Of a DNA stretch of 64,000 nucleotides, positions 59,999-64,000 are shown in pieces (the stretch's first letter is position 1; each line of letters begins with the position of its first letter). The position numbers and the translations under genes were made by a program. Source of the DNA: Clostridiales bacterium (GTDB lineage Bacteria > Bacillota > Clostridia > Lachnospirales > Lachnospiraceae). A model generated the notes under the pieces. That model did no database searches, was not told the DNA's origin, and saw only the letters and a list, made by a program, of their open reading frames with translations. The stretch lies in contig JAAYJU010000092.1 in assembly GCA_012522735.1 (NCBI GenBank), forward strand, positions 27,035 through 91,034, given 5' to 3'.

Positions 59999-61168
59999 CT
60001 AATCCTCCCCTTCTGCCTGTAGCTTATTAATTATATCAACCATAATGCTTTCTTCCTCACTGCTCATAGGAGCACCTTGCATTTCCTGATAGAATTGCTT
60101 AAATGCTTCAAAGGGTTTAAGCACAGTAGCTTCAAAATCTGTGGCCTCAAGCTGTGCTTTTGTTCTGCTATTTTCAACCTTAACCTCAAGGATATGGTCA
60201 TAATGCTCCTCTAGCTGATCCTTAGGCTTATATATCTCATCCTCATCGGTAATAGTTATACTTACATAATCATGTCTGTTCTCATCAGTAGCTCTACTAA
60301 TAATATCACTTAGGAGACCTCTTTCACTCCTAACATCCCGAAGTGAATATAGAGGTATCTTATCAAATGTTATTTCAGTCCCCTTATCCTTAATAGTTAC
60401 CATGGTAATGGCCTTTGCATGCTTTTCCTCGCTTACAGAATACTTAAGGGGTGTGCCGCTGTATCTAATATGTTTCATGCCTATACTCTGCGCCCCATGA
60501 AGATGTCCAAGTGCTACATAATCAAAGTCCTTTATCCTATCTATATCCACGCTGTCAATACCACCGACGGTTATATAGACCTGCTCAGAATCACAGATCT
60601 CGGGGGACGCATCCCCTGACACATAAAACTGATGAGATATGAGGACATTTCGTTTACTATAATCAATATTCTCTCTATCTATAAGTGCCTTTATGGCGCT
60701 GTCATAGCTAGTTATCACTCCCTCCTCGAACAAATGGCGGACATAACCGGGCTTAGTAAAGGGGAGCATATAGAAGTTCACATCCCCATATTCATCCTTA
60801 AGTACGATTTTCTTCAGGTACTCATCCTCAATATATGGGGGCTGAACCGATACAAAGATATTATCCTTCTCTAGGAATGCACTAGCATAATCAAGTCTTT
60901 CGGCAGAATCATGATTGCCTGCTATTATCAGAACCGGAATATCTGGCTTTATATCTGATAAGTCATTAAGAAACTGATTAAATATCATATAGGACTCAGC
61001 AGAAGGAACCGATTTATCATAGATATCTCCTGCAATTATAATCGCATCCGGTCTAAGCTCCTTGGCCTTGTCAATAATCTGCCCCAGTATAGCAAGTTGG
61101 TCATCCTTCATATTGTAGAAATGGAGTTGCTTACCGATATGTAAATCCGAAATATGGAATATTCTCAT
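59999..61168 (-). CDS. sbcD: Exonuclease SbcD (Mre11-type nuclease)
   Basis: 389 residues from the ATG at 61168, preferred because GAGGAGG lies 7 bases upstream and the protein then begins MRIFHISDLHIGKQL, the first phosphoesterase motif. Further metal ligands: IIAGDIYDK, IAGNHDSAERL, VLISHQF and YVALGHLHG. The C-terminal region contacts SbcC. The two genes are coupled end to start, so balanced expression is expected. Large palindromic repeats are common in this window, which makes a hairpin nuclease pertinent, though that link is speculative. Confidence 0.95.
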   Translation of the reverse strand: MRIFHISDLHIGKQLHFYNMKDDQLAILGQIIDKAKELRPDAIIIAGDIYDKSVPSAESYMIFNQFLNDLSDIKPDIPVLIIAGNHDSAERLDYASAFLEKDNIFVSVQPPYIEDEYLKKIVLKDEYGDVNFYMLPFTKPGYVRHLFEEGVITSYDSAIKALIDRENIDYSKRNVLISHQFYVSGDASPEICDSEQVYITVGGIDSVDIDRIKDFDYVALGHLHGAQSIGMKHIRYSGTPLKYSVSEEKHAKAITMVTIKDKGTEITFDKIPLYSLRDVRSERGLLSDIISRATDENRHDYVSITITDEDEIYKPKDQLEEHYDHILEVKVENSRTKAQLEATDFEATVLKPFEAFKQFYQEMQGAPMSSEEESIMVDIINKLQAEGED

Positions 61169-61299
61169 GATATCCTCCTCTTGCATTCTAATAACTTTAT
61201 TCTATCATATTCACATACAATTTTAACATAGCAATATTCCATACTGTGTCCAGAAATATTTCCTAATTTGCTAATAGATTTGGTGTCGGTTGAATAAAT

Positions 61300-61348
61300 A
61301 AGGTGCTCCATAGATGAATAGAGTTAATCTTCATCATATGGGCACCTT
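61300..61348 (-). terminator. Long hairpin, likely terminator of the second aldo/keto reductase
   Basis: AAGGTGC-T-CCATA then GATGAA (from 61300) pairs with TTCATC then TATGG-GCACCTT (to 61348), about 17 pairs with a one-base bulge and one mismatch. On the reverse strand it is followed by ATTTATTC. It lies 70 bases after the reductase stop codon. Confidence 0.65.
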
Positions 61349-61417
61349 TACTATTTCCTAAAAATTACTTAATGTTAAAGCCGTACATTCTATGAGTAAA
61401 CAAAACTTAATACTTTT

Positions 61418-62221
61418 TTATAATCTATCTAGTACCTTCATATCCTCATCATCAATAATAAAGTCTACTTCAGCATTTGATACAATGCGTTCCTTCTTAG
61501 TTGACTTAGGAATAACAACCATGTCTTTCTGAATGCAATATCTTATGCATAACTGTGCCGCCGTCACCTTATATTTTGCAGCCATATCTACAATTGCCCT
61601 ATCATCCAGAATTCTGCCTGTTGCCAGAGGAGAATAAGCAGTTATTAATATTCCATGCTTATTGCAATAATCAACCACTTCCTCTTGTCTATCACCGATA
61701 TGAAAGCGTATCTGATTAACCATTGGAACATGCTTACACATGGCAAGTATCGGTTCGATATGCTTGGGTTCAAAATTAGATATACCAATAGCCTTTGCCT
61801 TACCGCTGTCATAGATTTCTTCAAATGCCCTCCAGCTGTCTATATTACCCTCGGTACAATCCTGACCTATATTTTCCCATGGCCAGGGCGCATGAATAAG
61901 ATAGAGATCAATATAATCCATACCAAGAGCCTTAAGGGATTTTTGGAAGCATTCATGGGCTATGTCATAGCCCTTCATCTTGGCAGGAAGCTTAGTTGTT
62001 AAAAATATCTCTTCTCTAGGTATTCCGGAATCCTTAATTGCTCTTCCAACACTTTCCTCATTACCATAAGCCATAGCTGTATCTATATGTCTATAGCCTG
62101 CCTCCAGAGCCCATTTTGTGGAATCATAAGCTTCCTTTCCATCAGGAATCTGCCATGTTCCAAGCCCAAGCTTTGGCACCTTAATACCATTCTTTAGTGT
62201 ATATGTTTCATTTAAAATCAT
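61418..62221 (-). CDS. Aldo/keto reductase (2,5-diketo-D-gluconate reductase type)
   Basis: 267 residues. KVPKLGLGTWQIPDG, HIDTAMAYGNEESVGRAI (catalytic Asp and Tyr), TTKLP (Lys), IDLYLIHAPWPW (His) and VVIPKSTKKERI (NADP phosphate contact) place it in the AKR5-like group. It ends soon after the cofactor loop, slightly short of the usual 275-280. Cytosolic. AAGGAGGT precedes the ATG. Adjacent to mgtE but separated by a normal gap. Confidence 0.88.
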   Translation of the reverse strand: MILNETYTLKNGIKVPKLGLGTWQIPDGKEAYDSTKWALEAGYRHIDTAMAYGNEESVGRAIKDSGIPREEIFLTTKLPAKMKGYDIAHECFQKSLKALGMDYIDLYLIHAPWPWENIGQDCTEGNIDSWRAFEEIYDSGKAKAIGISNFEPKHIEPILAMCKHVPMVNQIRFHIGDRQEEVVDYCNKHGILITAYSPLATGRILDDRAIVDMAAKYKVTAAQLCIRYCIQKDMVVIPKSTKKERIVSNAEVDFIIDDEDMKVLDRL

Positions 62222-62254
62222 ATAATATACCTCCTTCGTTGATGGTGTTACAAT

Positions 62255-63604
62255 TTATCCGAGTACGATGCCGGTTATGACGAAATAAAATATCAGTGAT
62301 ATGGCATCTACTATAGTTGTTATGAAGGGACTTGCCATCACTGCCGGGTCGAAGCCTATTTTCTTAGCTAGCATCGGAAGGGTGGATCCGACCATTTTAG
62401 CTATTATTACTGTTATTAGCAATGTGCTACTTACTATCAGGGCTATGCTAAAACCAACCTTATCGAATAGCATAAGCTTAACAAAATTAACTATAGCTAA
62501 GGTTAATCCGCTTAATATAGCTACTTTTGACTCCTTCCAAAGGACTTTAAATATATCTATAAACTCCACTTCATGTAATGACAATCCACGGATAATTGTT
62601 GCTGACGATTGGCTTCCCGAGTTACCACCTGTATCCATAAGCATAGGTATATATGCGGTCAAAACCACATATGTTTGCAGCGCATTTTCAAAGCGCGATA
62701 TTATCATACCTGTAAATGTGGCCGATATCATCAGTATAAGTAGCCAAGGCATTCGGCTCTTCCATATATCAAATGTAGTTTTTTTAAGATAAGGTGCATC
62801 GGAAGGTGTTATAGCAGCCATTAATTCAATATCCTCTGTGGTTTCCTTCTCTAATACATCCCAGGCATCATCAATGGTGACAATACCGACCATCCTATTA
62901 TCATTATCCACTACCGGTAATACAGTCAAATCATATTTACCAAACATATTGGCCACTTCTTCTTGGTCTTCAAATGTATTTACAGAGATTACATTTGTCT
63001 CCATTAATTCTTCGATTGTATTGCTATCTTCAGAAAGAATAATGGTCCTTAAAGTGATATAGCCAATTAAACGATTCACATTATCGGTTACATAGCAAGT
63101 ATCAATTGTCTCGCTATCAAGACCTATTTTGCGTATTTTATTGATGGCATCCACGATAGTCATATTAGAACGCAAGCCAACAAACTCAGTGGTCATAATG
63201 CTTCCCGCAGAGTCCTGAGGATAATTCAAAATATGATTTATGGTCTTGCGGGTAATTTCTGTTGAATTTTTTAGAATTCTCTTTACTACATTGGCAGGCA
63301 TCTCTTCTACTATATCTACCATGTCATCAATATATAACTCATCTATAACTTCCCTAAGCTCTTTATCAGAGAAGCTATCTATTAGTGCCCTCTGCCTTTC
63401 TGTATCCATCTCAACAAATGTATCCGCAGCAAGGTCCTTAGGCAAAAGCCTAAATAATAAAAGTATACTTCTTTCTTGGAAATTCTCCAGAAGTATAGCT
63501 AGATCATAAGGATTAAAAGCCGAAATTGTTTCCTTAAGGGCCTTGTACTTCTTCTGATCAATCATGTCTATTATGTCTTGTTCAAATTCCGTAATTTTTG
63601 CCAT
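62255..63604 (-). CDS. mgtE: Magnesium transporter MgtE
   Basis: 449 residues. MgtE_N superhelical domain (about 1-130, with repeats FSDKELREVIDEL), two CBS domains (about 135-255; IGYITLRTII and MVGIVTIDDAWDV), then five helices with MDTGGNSGSQSSATIIRGL, the pore-family signature. It imports Mg2+, and its cytosolic part closes the channel when Mg2+ is high. GGAAGGAG precedes the ATG. I looked for an M-box leader upstream and saw none. Confidence 0.93.
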   Translation of the reverse strand: MAKITEFEQDIIDMIDQKKYKALKETISAFNPYDLAILLENFQERSILLLFRLLPKDLAADTFVEMDTERQRALIDSFSDKELREVIDELYIDDMVDIVEEMPANVVKRILKNSTEITRKTINHILNYPQDSAGSIMTTEFVGLRSNMTIVDAINKIRKIGLDSETIDTCYVTDNVNRLIGYITLRTIILSEDSNTIEELMETNVISVNTFEDQEEVANMFGKYDLTVLPVVDNDNRMVGIVTIDDAWDVLEKETTEDIELMAAITPSDAPYLKKTTFDIWKSRMPWLLILMISATFTGMIISRFENALQTYVVLTAYIPMLMDTGGNSGSQSSATIIRGLSLHEVEFIDIFKVLWKESKVAILSGLTLAIVNFVKLMLFDKVGFSIALIVSSTLLITVIIAKMVGSTLPMLAKKIGFDPAVMASPFITTIVDAISLIFYFVITGIVLG

Positions 63605-64000
63605 TGAATTCTCCTTCCAAGCATAACTAAAGTATCATGTCTGATACTCTCTACCATACTTGGCAGGAGTAAGGCATCATATAATTAATGCGTCAGTAAA
63701 AACGGACACATCTATAGTTATGCTTAATAATTTTGTTTTTAATACTAAAGTGCTGCTACAACTACCGTCAGCATCCATTTCTCTTGTTCGCTCCTTTCAG
63801 ATTTTTGCTAATCTACTAAAAAATTCTTTCATTAATAGTCTATCTTCTTTTCAAAAACATGTCAAGCTCATACATCTTGAGTTTCCGCACTTTTATCCAC
63901 AAGTACTCATTTTAGGCGATTTGTTATAAACAACTTTTAGAAAATGCCCAAAACTTAAGGAAATCCTCTCTGTTTTGTAGTAAAATTAATTCATCACAAA
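63605..64000. other. 396-base gap at the right edge, with two DnaA-box-like sites
   Basis: No convincing gene: a plus-strand frame at 63660-63929 has no ribosome site or recognisable family. AAGTATC/GATACTC near 63630-63650 forms a small hairpin in the mgtE leader. TTATCCACA (63893-63901) is a perfect DnaA box and TTATAAACA (63924-63932) a variant in the same direction, 31 bases apart. Two sites alone do not establish an origin. Confidence 0.4.

Noticed and set aside
62301..62792. Long plus-strand frame antisense to mgtE
   Set aside because: It is a shadow of the mgtE coding frame; no ribosome site or family.
63605..63800. M-box magnesium riboswitch before mgtE
   Set aside because: None of the M-box conserved segments are visible; only a small AGTATC/GATACT hairpin occurs.
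63660..63929. Plus-strand 89-codon frame as a gene
   Set aside because: No ribosome site, no recognisable family, composition like non-coding DNA.
1..64000. CRISPR arrays, tRNA, rRNA and complete insertion sequences
   Set aside because: No regularly spaced direct repeats, no tRNA cloverleaf or rRNA core sequences and no transposase frame were recognised; the repeats seen are short palindromes.

Overview
The window looks like a low-GC Gram-positive chromosome, most likely a Clostridia/Lachnospiraceae-type anaerobe. Supporting signs are very AT-rich DNA with strong GGAGG ribosome sites, clostridial families (CD3324-like, DUF1062, DUF1667, DUF3006, DUF3267, DUF2974/Mbeg1-like), sugar ABC importers without their own ATPase, BspA/GLUG surface proteins, and an archaeal-type aspartyl-tRNA synthetase. 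No rRNA, tRNA, CRISPR array or complete insertion sequence was seen.

Layout. 1-5.6 kb: a leftward exopolysaccharide operon (Alg13/Alg14-like transferase pair, chain-length/tyrosine-kinase fusion, two GT2 transferases, Wzy-like polymerase running off the left edge). 5.7-7.6 kb: a divergent two-component system (response regulator, cytosolic kinase) plus an orphan PqqD-like protein. 7.6-16.2 kb: a patchwork with PlsC, a DUF2974 hydrolase, a P-loop protein, a PUA/EVE-like HNH nuclease, a NERD protein, a PAS-PAS-GGDEF-EAL protein, DUF3267, and at least three gene remnants. 16.2-24.2 kb: surface and secreted proteins (LRR/GLUG protein, HExxH protein, VWA lipoprotein) and GNAT acetyltransferases. 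24.4-28.9 kb: AzlCD, two small genes behind near-identical leaders, CBS, HAD and FMN-reductase genes. 29-30.7 kb: aspartyl-tRNA synthetase behind an attenuator-like leader. 30.7-36.8 kb: a flavin operon (alkyl-DHAP-synthase-like oxidase, DUF1667, FAD disulfide-type reductase, GlpA-like dehydrogenase) with a divergent TetR regulator. 36.9-42.4 kb: an alcohol dehydrogenase remnant, a frameshifted PucR regulator, an Ldh2-type dehydrogenase, esterase and BNR lipoproteins, and an AraC regulator. 42.5-52.3 kb: a sugar-type ABC importer operon carrying an HlyD-like adaptor and a MacB-like membrane protein, divergent from its likely two-component system. 52.3-63.6 kb: aldo/keto reductases, TetR, ComEC-like hydrolase, MATE, SbcCD, MgtE.

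The most unusual content is in non-coding leaders and repeats. (1) The aspartyl-tRNA synthetase has a consensus promoter, a 15-codon leader ORF rich in Asn/Asp codons and four overlapping hairpins ending in a terminator, which fits ribosome-mediated attenuation. (2) Six copies of a short element (GGAGG, A-rich loop, CCTCCGTT), always in the sense orientation, precede pqqD-like, DUF2974, HlyD-like and histidine-kinase genes. In three leaders its CCTCC arm is an 8-base complement of the downstream Shine-Dalgarno, including one compensatory change. (3) Two unrelated small genes share a duplicated leader with an 8-codon ORF and covarying stems. (4) Dispersed palindromes sit on stop codons and supply the C-terminal residues of three proteins. 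Several decayed gene pieces (plsC copy, HD-GYP, tocopherol-cyclase-like, alcohol dehydrogenase) show active genome rearrangement.
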